Below are positions 1 through 10,805 of a DNA stretch of 61,043 nt, piece after piece; the stretch's first letter is position 1, and every line of letters starts with the position of its first letter. The notes beneath the pieces were generated by a model that saw only the letters and a list, made by a program, of their open reading frames with translations, did no database searches and was not told the origin of the DNA. Source of the stretch: Scenedesmus sp. ARA3 (taxonomy: Eukaryota; Chlorophyta; Chlorophyceae; Sphaeropleales; Scenedesmaceae); NCBI GenBank assembly GCA_004335835.1, contig RWJK01000074.1, positions 1 to 61,043 on the forward strand. The letters run 5' to 3'. A program made the position numbers and the translations under genes.

Positions 1-62
1 CAGCACAGCACAGCACAGCACAGCACAGCACAGCACAGCACAGCACAGCACAGCACAGCACA
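1..62. repeat. (CAGCA)n microsatellite
   Basis: About twelve head-to-tail copies of the 5-bp unit CAGCA open the window and extend off its left edge. The array lies just past a GT donor (minus strand, position 80) of the unidentified gene at 81-3201, so it is probably intronic there. A pentamer unit would shift frame if translated, which also fits a non-coding location. Confidence 0.9.
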
Positions 63-80
63 CAGCACCAAGCTACCCAC

Positions 81-3000
81 CTGGGATCCAGCCAGGCGCC
101 AGGCGCCCCCGCACTGCGTCCAGGCTGTCCATCAGCCCGCTGCTGAGCTGCGCCCTGCCCTCGGCGGCGCCACGAGCGACAGCTCGCGCCTGGCTGCGCT
201 GCCACAGCGTCGACTGCAGCGCGGTGTACCCGGCATGGCGCACCTGCGGCAGCAGCGGCACAGGCACAAATCTTACCCAAGGTAATCTATGTGCTGCTAC
301 TGCACGGCCGCCAACAGCTGCTGCTGTTGTGTACCTAAGAGCAGGATGCACTGTCTGCAAAGTGATTCCTGGAATCGCAGGGCTGCTGCAGCAACACAAC
401 ATAAAGTGGAATTTCGATGTAGGTGTGCCTGCCCACCTTCACAAAGTCATTATGCCAGCTGGTGACTGGGTTGCTGCTTCCTGGCTGCTGTAGGGTGAGC
501 TCAGTCACCGTCTTGAAGTCTGGCGGACTGCTGCTACCAGGCCATGGCCCGCATGCTTCACCACCTGCTGCTGCTGGTGGTGGTGCTGCCACGCCTACTG
601 CGTCGGATGTTACTGACATGCGGTGTGTTGCCGCGACTGATAGCCTTGCAGTGCCACTGCCACCCACGGTCGTCCTGCGGCAAGCAGACCAGCATGAATC
701 TTCTGCAGATTACTGGCCAAGTGAGCTGTCATTTACGGAATCCATGGCTGTTCATTGCACATCCCTTACTAATCAGGCGTAACTTGCACTACACGCATGA
801 AGTCTGTTGGTTCTGGCCGCACCTTCTGGATAGTGCCACTGCTGCAGAAGCTGCTGCATCTTCACTTCCGCCAGTTGAGCCAATGATCGCCAGCCGCCCC
901 GACTTGCCAGCCCTGCTCCTGCTGCTGCTGCTGCCGCCGCTGCCTGCACCAGCCTCGCTGGCATGCCGGCTGCCCTCCCCATGCTGCTCCTGCTCCTGCT
1001 CGCTGCTTGAGCCCCCAGCTACTGCCGCGCCTGCTGCTCCTTCACCTGCTGCTGCTAGCTGTGAGGCAAGCGTGGCAGCACCAGCAGTAGCACGCTGAGT
1101 GATGAAGATGGAGTTCCTGTTGCCTATTGCCTCGCCAGCAGCAGCAGCAGCCAAGCTGCCTGGCCCAGCTGGGTGCATGGATGCTGCTGCCTCTGCGTGT
1201 GCTGCTGCTGCAGCTGCTGCTGCCTGGTGGTGCTGCACCAGATGGTGCCCTGGTAGCTGCTTGCAGGACAGCGTGTGCGCGCCATAGCTGCCTGATGCGT
1301 CGGCTGCGTCCGCCTCTGCCAGTTTCCTGCAGCAGCAAGCAATTGTCAAGTGGGTAGAGTCTCGCGGAAACGAACATGGTTTCAGTGTATGTGACCGGCG
1401 GCAGGCCAGTGTGCAGCTGCTGCTGTTGGTGGTTCTGCCTGCGAAACGCTGTATGGCTGATGGCATGCAAGGTTTGCACATTTTCATTGCTGAGGTGCTG
1501 CGCAAGCAGGGCCTTGCAATGGTCTGCACAGCCAGCAGGAGGCCACCCACTTGTTGAAGAACTTGTGCGGGTGCACCTTGGCTGCTTTGCGCCGCGCATT
1601 GGCCTGCTTCACTGCTGCAGCTGGGAATGAAGCTTCAAGCCTGCTCTCAGAAGCAGCAGCAGTAGCAGCAATAGCAGCAGTGGCCGACCAACATGATGCT
1701 TTTGCGCTGTTGCTGATGCCCAGGCCTACCCACTTGGTCAACACTGCATAAGACATGATCCTGCTGTTAGCATCACCGAGTTCTGTGCTGTGGCTCTGCC
1801 CTGCAGCTCTCCTCACCTGTCAACTGTTGAGAACTTCATCACTGTCTTGTGGTGCAGCAGTTTGGCTGCCTCCTGCTCCTTGCTGCTGATACCAGCGGCA
1901 CTGCTGCCACCGACGCCTGTGTGATACAAAGCAATACATCATTACTATTCACAACAAAACGGCATGAACCTCTCAAGGTCACGAGACGGTATGACATCAA
2001 AGCACTCAGAGTGCTTGCAGCAACATTGCAAGCGCTCTATGGCTGTGCGCTGCAGCCGATGCTGCAACATACCACTGTTGCTCACCTGCAGCAGCAGCTG
2101 CTGCTTCAGCGGTGCTGCCCCTTGCCGTTGCTGCTGCGCCCTGGCTGCTGCTGCGCGCGCCCGGCCTGCGCTGCTGCTGGCTGCTGTGCAAGTCATCCCT
2201 GTTGAGATGCGGTAGCAGCGAGGCTGCGCTGCTGTCAAGCTGCAGCAGCAACAGGCGTTACATGGCAGCACAACATTGTTCATGTGCACGGGTGTGGACG
2301 TAGGATACCTTGTCAGGTTGTGCAGCTGTACTGTGTTCATCAGACACTAGCACATATCTTTGCATGTGCCGCTGCTGCTGCAGCAAAGCAGCAAGACAGT
2401 GCAGGAGCTGCGCCGCACCTGCTGCAGCTCCCCCAGGCATACACTAGCACATGCCTTTGCATGGGCTGCTGAAGCAGCAGCTGCTCACGCAAAGCAGTAG
2501 ACACAGCAGCTGCATCCTCACCTGCTGCAGCTCCCCCAGGCATGCGTAGGGCTTGCCAAAGCTGGCCCACACACCAGCTGGTGCTGCTTCTCGCTCTGCT
2601 GCTGCTGACTTTATGAAGTCTATCAGCCGAGCCTGCCCCTCTGTAAGTGTGTATGCGGTCAGCATGTGACAATTGCAGTGCAGGCTCGGTTACTTCCAGT
2701 ATTACAAAAAGCGTAACGTCAAGGCCAGGCATGGCAGTGACAGGCGCTGTTATGCCTCACAGGGCAAAGTGTGTTGCTGCAACGTATGCTGGTGCTGAAG
2801 TTGAGCTGCTGCAGTGCGTATGATTGACAGTGCATTGCTTAAAAACATGCGGAACACATGGATTAGTGTGCTCCAAAGCCATGTCTGCAGCTCACGATGT
2901 TCTGGGTGCTGCGCTGCACTAGCAACAGTGAGGCAGCCTGTTGCTCACCAGCTTCCAAGTCCTCTATAACCGGTGGTGCTGGAGCATCATGGCCATGGCC

Positions 3001-3201
3001 TGCTTTGGTGGTTCTTTTCTGCCTATCTCTGAACTCCTTGAAGAGAGGATTGGCATGCAGCGTGGCACACTCCCGCTTCTGCTCACGCAGCATGACACGA
3101 ATGACATCTGTGTTGCCTTTACTGCTGCTCGGTGCTGCAGGCGCTGCATGAGCTTCGTCTAGACTGCTTTGAAGTGTTCCCGAGACTGAAGATGCTGCCA
3201 T
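81..3201 (-). CDS. unidentified Ala/Ser-rich protein, 7 exons, 3' end off window
   Basis: I do not recognise this protein. Exons on the minus strand are 3201-2949, 2640-2522, 2239-2086, 1800-1551, 1326-823, 674-437 and 243-81. All junctions are GT-AG and reading phase is kept through all seven, giving about 560 residues before the chain leaves the window. The ATG at 3201 starts MAASSVSG. Residues about 30-65 form a charged, possibly helical stretch containing LHANPLFKEFRDRQKR. Exon 2 contains ARLIDFIKSAAAERE. Exon 5 is long and low in complexity (poly-Ala, Ser, Gln-Glu), so largely disordered. The last visible exon is Arg/Ala-rich and ordered-looking (RHAGYTALQSTLWQRS). Phase consistency makes the gene model likely; function is unknown. 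Exon 2 has partial tandem copies of its 3' edge in the following intron. Confidence 0.6.
2338..2545. repeat. tandem copies of an exon edge (unidentified gene)
   Basis: The 3' edge and donor of the exon ending at 2522 (plus-strand text ACCTGCTGCAGCTCCCCCAG, 2520-2539) recurs at about 2417-2436. The flanking text CACTAGCACAT...CTTTGCATG also recurs, near 2345 and 2445. Spacing is about 100 bp. The copies lie in the downstream intron relative to minus-strand transcription. Confidence 0.7.
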
Positions 3202-3740
3202 AGCTGCCAGCCAGCTGTGCTGGGGGACCTAGAGACAGACAGCAGCAGGAACCCCAAGCAGAGCTTGCCTGCCAACCAGGCAGTCGTGCACGGTCACGAC
3301 GGCATTCAGCAAGCGCGACAGTCGTATGTGGGTTGTCCGTAAAGCAATGAGCAGTCGCATGTCGATTCACTGGGCCTGACACAGCGATACTCGAGTTCAC
3401 TTTCAGGAGCGCCTGGCTTACTCTCATACTCAATTGAAACAATAATGTGGTTCGCAGATGCAAAAAACAGGTAAACCAGCTACTGTTGATGAGGTTCACA
3501 GCAGTTGTCATACGAACCATTAAACAGTTCACGCGCTCAAACCTGGGCGGCAAGGCGGGCACCTTGAACTGTAGGCTTCAACCACATGCCCAGTCTTGGG
3601 TGAAACCACTTGGCCAAACTGGCCTATCGCGCACCAGCCACCATATGCATACCTTGCCCTGTCAACCAGGCATGCTGCCCTTCAGGCTGATGACACTTTA
3701 GCAATCAGCAAAGTGCTGAACATGCGCCTCAAACAGGCGC
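3202..3740. other. intergenic, no gene seen
   Basis: This lies between the start of the minus-strand gene at 3201 and the stop of the minus-strand LRR gene at 3741. It is probably promoter of the former and 3' UTR of the latter. I see no supportable exon, repeat or RNA gene in it. Confidence 0.5.
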
Positions 3741-5540
3741 TTATGGGCACACGGCACAAGCATAACGATCAACATCAAGGTGTGTCTCAGCCAGTGCAGG
3801 GCTTGAAGCCAGCCCACGGCACACGCCAAGCTTGCGCAACTGCTGCATCCCACGCAGCCACTGCAGGCCCAGCTCTGTCACACCAGTGTGCATCAGTTGC
3901 AGAGAGCTCAGGTGCTGCAGGTGGTGTGCAATCACGGGCAGCACACTGTCTCCCAAACGAGGGTTGTAAGGAACCTCCAGCGCCCGCAACGCAGTCAGCT
4001 GCAACGCCAGCACATTCACGTCATAATCCACAAGCGAGCAGCCCACCAGCTTCAACTGCGTCAGCTGCGATAGCCCAGACAGCTGCATGGCTGCCTGCCG
4101 CCCAAACTCCACATGAGCCAGCTGCAAGCTCTGCAATTGCGACAGCCCCGCTGCAGCTCGCACAATTTGCAGCGAATGCTCTGTGCTCGGAGCGCCATCG
4201 GGCACGAACATGCCGCTGCCGTGCAGCTCAAATGCTTCTAGCTGCTTCAGCTCCCCTAACACAGCTGCCAGGTCACTGCTGGACCATTGTACATATGTCT
4301 GCACGAAACGGTCTGGGCGATAGATGTTCAACTTAAGCGACCTCAACCCTGTCAGCCCTGCGATCAGGCGCAGGGACGGCAGCCTGAAGTCCCCTTCTGC
4401 GGTTATCTCCAGCGACTGTAGCGGCAGGCAGCTCCAGCCCGCTGCTGCTTCCACAGCCACCAGCGACATATGGTAGCAGATATCTACGCGCTGCAGTGCC
4501 GTGAGCGTGGTGGCGAGCTGCCGCAAGCCTGCAGCTGGCATCGTGTCGCCCATTGCCAGCAGCTGCAAGCGCTGCAGGTGCAGCAGCGGCTTGGGCGATG
4601 GCACGCTGCTGCAGCGCAACTCCACAAGGCTAGCTGGCAGCACATCGCCAGGCAGCAGATCCTCCCCTACCCCCCTCACCAGCGACAGCTTTGTCAGCGC
4701 TGTCAGCTGCCCGAAAGTGAAGTTGCCTAGCGGCCGCTCCCAGTTCTCATCTGTTTCTCCATATTCATTCGACATGGCGATGATGTTCAGCTCCAGCAGC
4801 GAGGCAGGCAGGTGGTGCAGGACCTGCGGCATGCCGCGCGTGATGCCGATGTCCAGAAACGTCAGCTGCTGCATGTGTGATAGCACTGGCACCAGCAGGT
4901 TAGTGTTGGTGTCCTCCACCATGCCATCCCCTTCCACCAGCACCAGCCGCTGCAGCCTGGTGAAGTGCCGCAGGCTGCGCTGCACACACGCTGCTGCTTC
5001 CCAGTCGTCGGTCTGTTTGTGTGCTTCGTCATCTGCAATGACGAGGCTGGTCAGGCTGTGGCCCGGCAGACACAGCAGCAGCGGCGTGAGCAGCGGACCC
5101 CTGAAATGCTGCAGCTGCAGGGCTGAGGCGCTGCTGCTGCTGTGGGTAGCTGCTGCGCCAACTGCTAGTGTGTGTAATGATGCTGCGCCTTGTGGTGCTG
5201 CTGCCTGCTGCAGTGCTGCAGGGATGCCTGCTGCCTGCACTGCTGCAGCAGGCACAGCAATGTCCAGGGACTGCAGCAGGTGGGCGTTCCTGGGCAGCCA
5301 CTGCCTGAATGACTGCAGCCGAGCATCCAAGGCAGCCTTTCCTGCAGCACTGGTGCTGCTGTCGCTGTCACTGCTGTTGCTGATCTTGCACTGCATCTCT
5401 CCAGCAGCTGCCGCATGCAGGCATGCTGCCATGGCCTTGCTGACACATAGCAGCACGCAGGCTTGCTGCTGCTGCAGGAGCTGCGGCTGCTGCAGAAGCA
5501 GCACCCAGGCTGGGTGCAACTCTCCACTGTGGGCGCTCAT
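3741..5540 (-). CDS. leucine-rich-repeat protein, F-box/LRR-like, single exon
   Basis: This is one uninterrupted reading frame of 599 codons from an ATG at 5540. The frame is open further upstream to an ATG at 5702, but MSAHSGELHPAWVLLLQQ looks like the natural start. Residues about 5-50 (AWVLLLQQPQLLQQQQACVLLCVSKAMAACL) resemble the F-box-like or cyclin-like head seen on many algal LRR proteins, though not strongly enough to call a canonical F-box. From about residue 160 to the end there are at least twelve irregular LRRs, for example LTFLDIGI, LTKLSLV, LRSLKLNIY, LQSLQLAHVEF, LTQLKLVGCSL and LSSLQLMHTGV, closest to the RI-like or cysteine-containing LRR types. Such proteins usually act in protein-protein interaction or substrate recognition. 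The partner is unknown. The lack of introns is unusual for this window. Confidence 0.75.
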   Translation of the reverse strand: MSAHSGELHPAWVLLLQQPQLLQQQQACVLLCVSKAMAACLHAAAAGEMQCKISNSSDSDSSTSAAGKAALDARLQSFRQWLPRNAHLLQSLDIAVPAAAVQAAGIPAALQQAAAPQGAASLHTLAVGAAATHSSSSASALQLQHFRGPLLTPLLLCLPGHSLTSLVIADDEAHKQTDDWEAAACVQRSLRHFTRLQRLVLVEGDGMVEDTNTNLLVPVLSHMQQLTFLDIGITRGMPQVLHHLPASLLELNIIAMSNEYGETDENWERPLGNFTFGQLTALTKLSLVRGVGEDLLPGDVLPASLVELRCSSVPSPKPLLHLQRLQLLAMGDTMPAAGLRQLATTLTALQRVDICYHMSLVAVEAAAGWSCLPLQSLEITAEGDFRLPSLRLIAGLTGLRSLKLNIYRPDRFVQTYVQWSSSDLAAVLGELKQLEAFELHGSGMFVPDGAPSTEHSLQIVRAAAGLSQLQSLQLAHVEFGRQAAMQLSGLSQLTQLKLVGCSLVDYDVNVLALQLTALRALEVPYNPRLGDSVLPVIAHHLQHLSSLQLMHTGVTELGLQWLRGMQQLRKLGVCRGLASSPALAETHLDVDRYACAVCP

Positions 5541-6793
5541 TGGTGCTGGTCCAGCTGCAGTGCAAGATGAATGACATAAGAACAGCACAGGAGTGTCAGT
5601 TGTGGGTCTGTGGTTGACAGGGTGGGCAAAAGCAATCGCAAGAGCAGCATCACCAGCAAGTTGCTGCTTGTGCCGGGATTTTGCCGGCTCAGGCACAGCC
5701 ACCTGCCGTCATTTGAAACAATAAATGCTTCAGAATGAAACAAGTCACGAAGCACTTGCCTTGTGCGCTACAGGTGCCGAGCAGAGCCGTGGTGCCAAGC
5801 AGCCTACTGACTAATTTGCATGCTGCCGAGATATCTGCAGGCATCTCCATTCAAGCACAACTACGCTTCATTGGCACGTTCACGGTGAATGATCATTCAG
5901 CGCAGCACACTGCTCAAACTAGTCATAACCAGTGTGAGCAGTTTGAACATGGGCTTCGCGCCTGATTATGTCCCTTGTGTGTACCTGCAGCAAAGTATGT
6001 GCATTTGATAGCTGCGTGTTTCGAACGTTTGATCCGTGGCAATATACTCAACGGGCGTGTGGACAAACGACATACATCAGGGACCTTTCTGCTCAAGTCC
6101 TACTTGCCATCTGCACCTACGAGAGCCCTGCATCTGGTGCAAACTGCAACCAGAATCATTAAGAGTCTGTCTGTTGCTGAACGAACCGCTGCACAGACAC
6201 ACGTCATCGGAAGTCACACAGCAGCAACACCATGGGCACCCTGGACCTAGAGAGGCCCACGCCTAGCACAGGGTGCGCTGCAGCAGGCTGATTCGCATCC
6301 CTCAAGGTCATACTGCAGGACATGTAGGACTATGAACTCGTGGCCACTTGCACTTGCAGGCAGAAGTACGATGAGCTTCTCAGCATGCCAGGCGACATGA
6401 TGTGTGCTGAGGCAGCAGCGATACCCCGCGCCACATGCGAGTACACCCCAAGAGTAAGCCTCAACATGCAGCTGTAACTTCACAACCTTTCCTATTCTCT
6501 GTTACGGGCATCAGAAGTAACAGCAGCACCACGTGTTGTCATGCTCAGCACACCAGCTGCACCACAACAGCACGCACCAACAAGCAGCTGCTGAAGCAAT
6601 GCTTGGGCCAAGCCTGCACACAGTCATGACCACCAGGTCACTGCAGGTGCTTGCTTCTGCCGCAGTGACTTGGCAGGACACCAGCAGTAAGTGGCACGGC
6701 ATCAGCTGATGTGAGCAACGCCCCCATGCTTATGATGCTTCAACACCCTACGCTGCACACTGTAAACATTGTACCTTTACCGCACACAACATC

Positions 6794-6794
<1 letters not shown>
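5541..6794. other. divergent intergenic region with POLD2 5' sequence
   Basis: This is the space between the LRR gene (minus) and the first certain POLD2 exon (plus). An ATG at 6232 opens a short frame, MGTLDLERPTPST, followed by a possible GT donor at 6273. It resembles a POLD2 N-terminus, but its phase (2) does not match the phase-0 acceptor at 6826, so either a further small exon is missing or this is not the start. Nothing else is supportable here. Confidence 0.4.

Positions 6795-6823
<29 letters not shown>
6795..6823 (+). repeat. (CTG)n run at a POLD2 splice acceptor
   Basis: About ten CTG units run directly into CAG, which serves as the acceptor for the exon starting at 6827. The repeat occupies the place of a polypyrimidine tract. 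Confidence 0.85.
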
Positions 6824-6824
<1 letters not shown>

Positions 6825-6826
6825 AG

Positions 6827-7588
6827 GGCCAGGGCTTCCTGCTGGGCAAGCAGCGCAGCTTTGACCGGCAGTACGCGCAGCTGTACTTCAGCAGGCTGCT
6901 GAAGCTGCGGCAGGTGGTGCAGCAGCAGGTGCAGGCAGCCTGGCCGGGCACGCCAGGTGGGCTGGCGGGCTGCACCTCAGATAGGTGCTTTGCACATGCA
7001 ACTGCAGCAATACCGCTTGCAGGAGCACTGCAGCGGGTTGATTCCAGCATGGTATGCACTGGTTCGTGCTGCGTCACCACAGCCATGGACAAGCTGCGCA
7101 GGGTGTCTGTGCCGCGCAACCCTTTGCAAACTTTCGCTGTTGCTTCATCGTCAAGAAGCTGCACAACAGCAGCTGCCACGCCACATGCGCAAGCGCAGCA
7201 TATATCGCCGCCAGCACACGCTGCTGTGACCAGCACTCTTCTGTTCTTCTCTTGATCACCTGCGGTGCCACCCATCCCATGCAAATTATCCTTCAGTGGT
7301 CAAGATCCTGTCAGTGGGTGAGGACCAGGAGGTGGCTGTGATTGGCACGCTGTACAAGGACATGAAGCTCAAGCCCAGCATCCTGGACGAGTACGCAAAG
7401 CAGCCGGGCTTCAAGCAGGCCCTGGGCGGCACAGGTGGGCAGACATATGGCAGTCACACAAGCACATGGTGCTGGCTGACAGCACAGCGTGCATGTTGCC
7501 GGCAGACATGTGAATGGTGCGCGAGCTTGTGCATCGCTTCCTGTTGGTGCTTGTGAGTGCTGCTTGCCCGTGTACGCGCTCCAGACAC

Positions 7589-7634
<46 letters not shown>

Positions 7635-9994
7635 ATACTACGTGTTGTCCTGCAGGCTTCTGCAGCGATGACGACAGCCTGGTGCTGGAGGACGAGGGGG
7701 CACGCATGAGCATGCGCAGCGAGTGCGCAGAGCTGCAGCCAGACAGTGTGGTCACAGGTGGGTGGGGCGTGGGGCTGCATAATACGCCTGCCTGCTACAC
7801 GGCGGGATGTGTGTGCAGCTGTACATGTGCACAACAAGTATGGGCACCTCGGGATTCACAGCAGGAACCTGCGCATGGCATATTGTGGCACCGTGCTTCG
7901 CCTGCAACACATCTTATGACCACCCGTATCTTGTTTGACGCATGGTATGTCGGCGGTCTGTTCTTCTGCCGGTGTGATTTCCTGCTGTGCGTCACAGGCG
8001 TGGTGCTGGCGGTGCGGGGCCGTGCCGAGCCGGGGGGCGACTTTGTGGTCAGTGGCATGCTGTGGGCGGGGCTGCCCGAGCAGCCGCAGCGGCCGCTGCC
8101 GCAGGAGGACGCGTACGTGGCGCTGGTCAGCGGGCTGCAGCTGGCCAACAGCAAAGCAGACATGATGCAGGTGCGATGCTTGGACCTGCAGTGGTTGGGC
8201 TGTGTTTCAGTGGTGCAAGGTTTCAGTGGTGCATCGACGGGTGCTTGCTTAGCTTGATGGACAATAACGGTGCGTAACGCATGTCGGTCGTACAGATTGC
8301 TACAGCACAGGTTGCTAGTGTGCTCAGCCTTGTGACCAATGTCTGCGCTCTGCGCCAACAGTAGCTCCTGTTGTTACTTGCTGCCGCAGGTGCAGCTGCT
8401 GGTGGACTTCCTCACAGGCAACCTGGGCGCAGCGCCGCAGCAGCAGCTGGCGGCAAAGGTGGTGCAGCTGGTCATTGCTGGCGGCAGCCTGGGCCAGCTG
8501 GAGGCGCTGGCAGCAGCCAACCCATACAGCAGGCAGCAGACGACAGACATGGAGCCAGTCAGGTCAGTGCCGTGCCGAGATGCTGGGACAGTAGGGGCTG
8601 CCTGCTTAGACAGAGCCAGTCGCAGTAGCTGGTGTGCTGGCTGCCAGCTGCTGCAGTTTTGTGGGCGCGCCTCAGCAGGTGTTTGCATTGTCCTCAGCGA
8701 TGCTCTGAACCTGCCGAAGTATATATTCACCCACATAAACGGCACCACTGTGCCGACTTTGTGAGCAGTTCTAGGCACTATTCTTTCTGGAACAATTACA
8801 GGACTGCAACATCTACTGTTGCGAATCTTGGAATTAGGTTGTATGGAGTACATGCAGACTTGTTGATTATTAGGAGTTTGTTGTTGTTGGTTGCAATGGT
8901 TGGAGCAGTTGGTCTTACGCTAAAACGACCGGTATCTGTGCCGCTCGGACCTAGTCAAGAGTGTCGCTCTTGAAAACTGACAGGTTTTCGAACCAATTTC
9001 AACTGTGCCTCCTGCAGGGACATGGACCTGGTCATGACTGAGCTGGCAGCAGCACTGCCAGTGGACATCATGCCAGGCCCGGATGACCCCGCCAACGTGT
9101 CGCTGCCGCAGCAGCCGCTGCACCAGTGCCTCTTCCCCGGCGCCGCGCCCTATAGCAGCTTCCGGCGCGTTACGAATCCGCATGCATTCGAGCTGGGCGG
9201 CTGCCTGCTGCTGGGCACGGCGGGGCAGAACATCGACGACATGGCAAAGTACACGCGCGGCAGGAGCAGGTGAGCAGAAGCAGCTGCTGCTGCGTTTACA
9301 ACCTCCAAGCAGCTGCGTCAGTTGGTGCCGCTTGTGGGTGGATATGCTTTGTTATAACACTGTGTGTCATCTCCTTGTCCTGCAGGCTGGACCTGCTGGC
9401 CTGCTGCCTGCAGTGGCGCCACCTGTGCCCCACCGCGCCAGACACGCTCACCTGCTTCCCCTTTGGCGCAGACGACCCCTTCGTGCTGCAGCAGTGCCCG
9501 CACATCATGTTCGCCGCCAACCAGCCAGAGTTTGACACGCGGCTGCTGGAAGGTGCGGAAAAATGTCCAGTGTATGGTGTGGGCTGGTGCAGCCCTGTGT
9601 GTTGCTGCTAGCGCTGCTGCTTGGCCATGTGCAAGATGTGACTGAAGTGAGCATGTGCGACAGGCCTGCATGGCATAATCAACAGCAGCCCTGCGTATGT
9701 GGCTTCATGTTTTTACCCGAACCTAACGCTAACGCTGCCTGTCGAACTCAGCAGTAAATTGGTGGTGTATTGTCCTCCGCACGCATCAACTAACTTCTCA
9801 GTTGCTGAATATTTACCATTTCTTTCTGCAATGTTGGCGTTGCGCTCCTTTTCTGCTGTGCAGGCCCTGGCGGCGCGTCTGTGCGGTTGGTGTGTGTGCC
9901 CAGCTTCATCAAGACAGGCACGCTGGTGCTGGTCAACCTGCGCACGCTGCAGTGCCAGCCGCTGACCTTCCAGTCAAACTACACCAGCAGCTGA
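6827..9994 (+). CDS. POLD2: DNA polymerase delta small (regulatory, B) subunit; 5' exon unresolved
   Basis: This is the accessory subunit that binds the catalytic subunit of replicative DNA polymerase delta in the nucleus. Exons are 6827-6956, 7297-7434, 7656-7757, 7998-8170, 8390-8562, 9018-9269, 9386-9552 and 9864-9994. All are GT-AG and in phase, giving 421 residues; animal homologues are about 470, so some 20-50 N-terminal residues lie in an exon I cannot fix. Family landmarks in order: SFDRQYAQLYFSRL near the start; the OB-fold segment EVAVIGTLYKDMKLKPSILDEY; DSLVLEDEGARM; the calcineurin-like phosphoesterase domain with VDIMPGPDDPAN, LPQQPLH and TNPHAFELGG; GTAGQNIDD; CPTAPDTLTCFPF; CPHIMFAANQPEFD; and the closing VLVNLRTLQCQPL. 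The phosphoesterase fold in B subunits is catalytically inactive. A TGA at 9992-9994 ends the gene. Confidence 0.93.
7590..7634 (+). repeat. (GCT/CTG)n run, about 15 units, in POLD2 intron
   Basis: An uninterrupted run of about 15 trinucleotide units lies a short distance upstream of the acceptor at 7655. It has the same orientation (CTG on the sense strand) as the runs in other genes of the window. Confidence 0.9.
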
Positions 9995-10805
9995 AGCTAG
10001 AGGAGCAGCAGCTCTGCCACGGCAGTAGGAAGCAGTTGACTTTCGGCAGGGATGAGTTCAGCAGGCCAGTATGTACCTTCTAAGGGTCCGACCCTGCTTA
10101 AGGCTCGTTTCTGCAGCGTTGTGGAAGCGTTGTGGAACTTTACAGCGTTGTGGAACTCCAACCAGGGGGAGGGCATGAGGGAGGATTGTGGAGACTGACA
10201 AGGACCAAATAACTAGCGCTTCCACAACGCTCCACAACGATGGCAGAAATGCAATCGTTGTGGAAGATCCACAACGCACCGTTGAGGAAAAGTTCCACAA
10301 CGCTCCCTCGTTGTGCTGCAGAAACGTGCCTTTAGCCTGGGCACCGGTGTTGCCAGTTTGGGCTGCATGGATGCTTGGCTTGCTTGAAGGTACAGCTGGG
10401 TTGGGTGATTTGCACAAAGAGCTGGCGGTGTATCTTGCGTCATCAGGCTATCTTTTTGAGGAGCGCAGTCTGGAACGCTGGTCCAAGCTTTGTTTGGCAC
10501 ACATATTTGAGCCACTGTTGCGTTGTTTCCCGCTGTACCTGGTTGGTGATACTTGGTAACATGCTCACGAGTGAACTGCTGGTTCTGCTCCCTCCCTTTT
10601 CAACAGTGAGTGCAGGCGGCAGTCCCATCATCGCAGCGTTTGAACAGTGACACACTAGTCACTCGGTACTGTGAACATCGTCAGGGTGATAGAAGCATCC
10701 GTGTCTCCTCAAAACGCTTAATTCGCCTTCACCTTGCTTTCGGAAGCTTTTACAGTCACTGAATCCTTCACTGGCAGCAGGGTAGTACTGGAGACGGCTG
10801 CAGGC
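9995..10805. other. POLD2 3' flank and TRMT2A 5' flank
   Basis: This 0.8-kb interval separates two plus-strand genes. Apart from the repeated 10-bp motif at 10116-10303 I see no gene in it. The TRMT2A promoter should lie in its right part. Confidence 0.5.
10116..10303. repeat. cluster of the 10-bp motif GCGTTGTGGA in both orientations
   Basis: GCGTTGTGGA occurs at 10116, 10127 and 10145. Its complement TCCACAACGC occurs at 10221, 10268 and 10294, with one-base variants at 10231 (complement) and about 10255 (forward). That makes about eight copies within 190 bp, three forward copies followed by mostly inverted ones, able to pair as stems. It lies after the POLD2 stop, so it could act in POLD2 RNA 3' end structure, as protein-binding sites, or as the remnant of a small element. 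Confidence 0.85.

Noticed and set aside
3596..4336. 246-codon plus-strand frame
   Set aside because: Mostly antisense to the 3' half of the LRR gene, and low-complexity His/Ala/Gln composition.
4501..5574. 357-codon plus-strand frame
   Set aside because: It lies antisense to the LRR gene; Cys/Ser-rich translation is the shadow of Leu/Gln/Ala codons on the other strand.
6232..6272. possible first exon of POLD2 (MGTLDLERPTPST)
   Set aside because: Its only GT donor leaves phase 2, while the next acceptor needs phase 0. Kept as a candidate only.
10188..10559. 123-codon plus-strand frame after POLD2
   Set aside because: It overlaps the repeated 10-bp motif and shows no family similarity or exon context.
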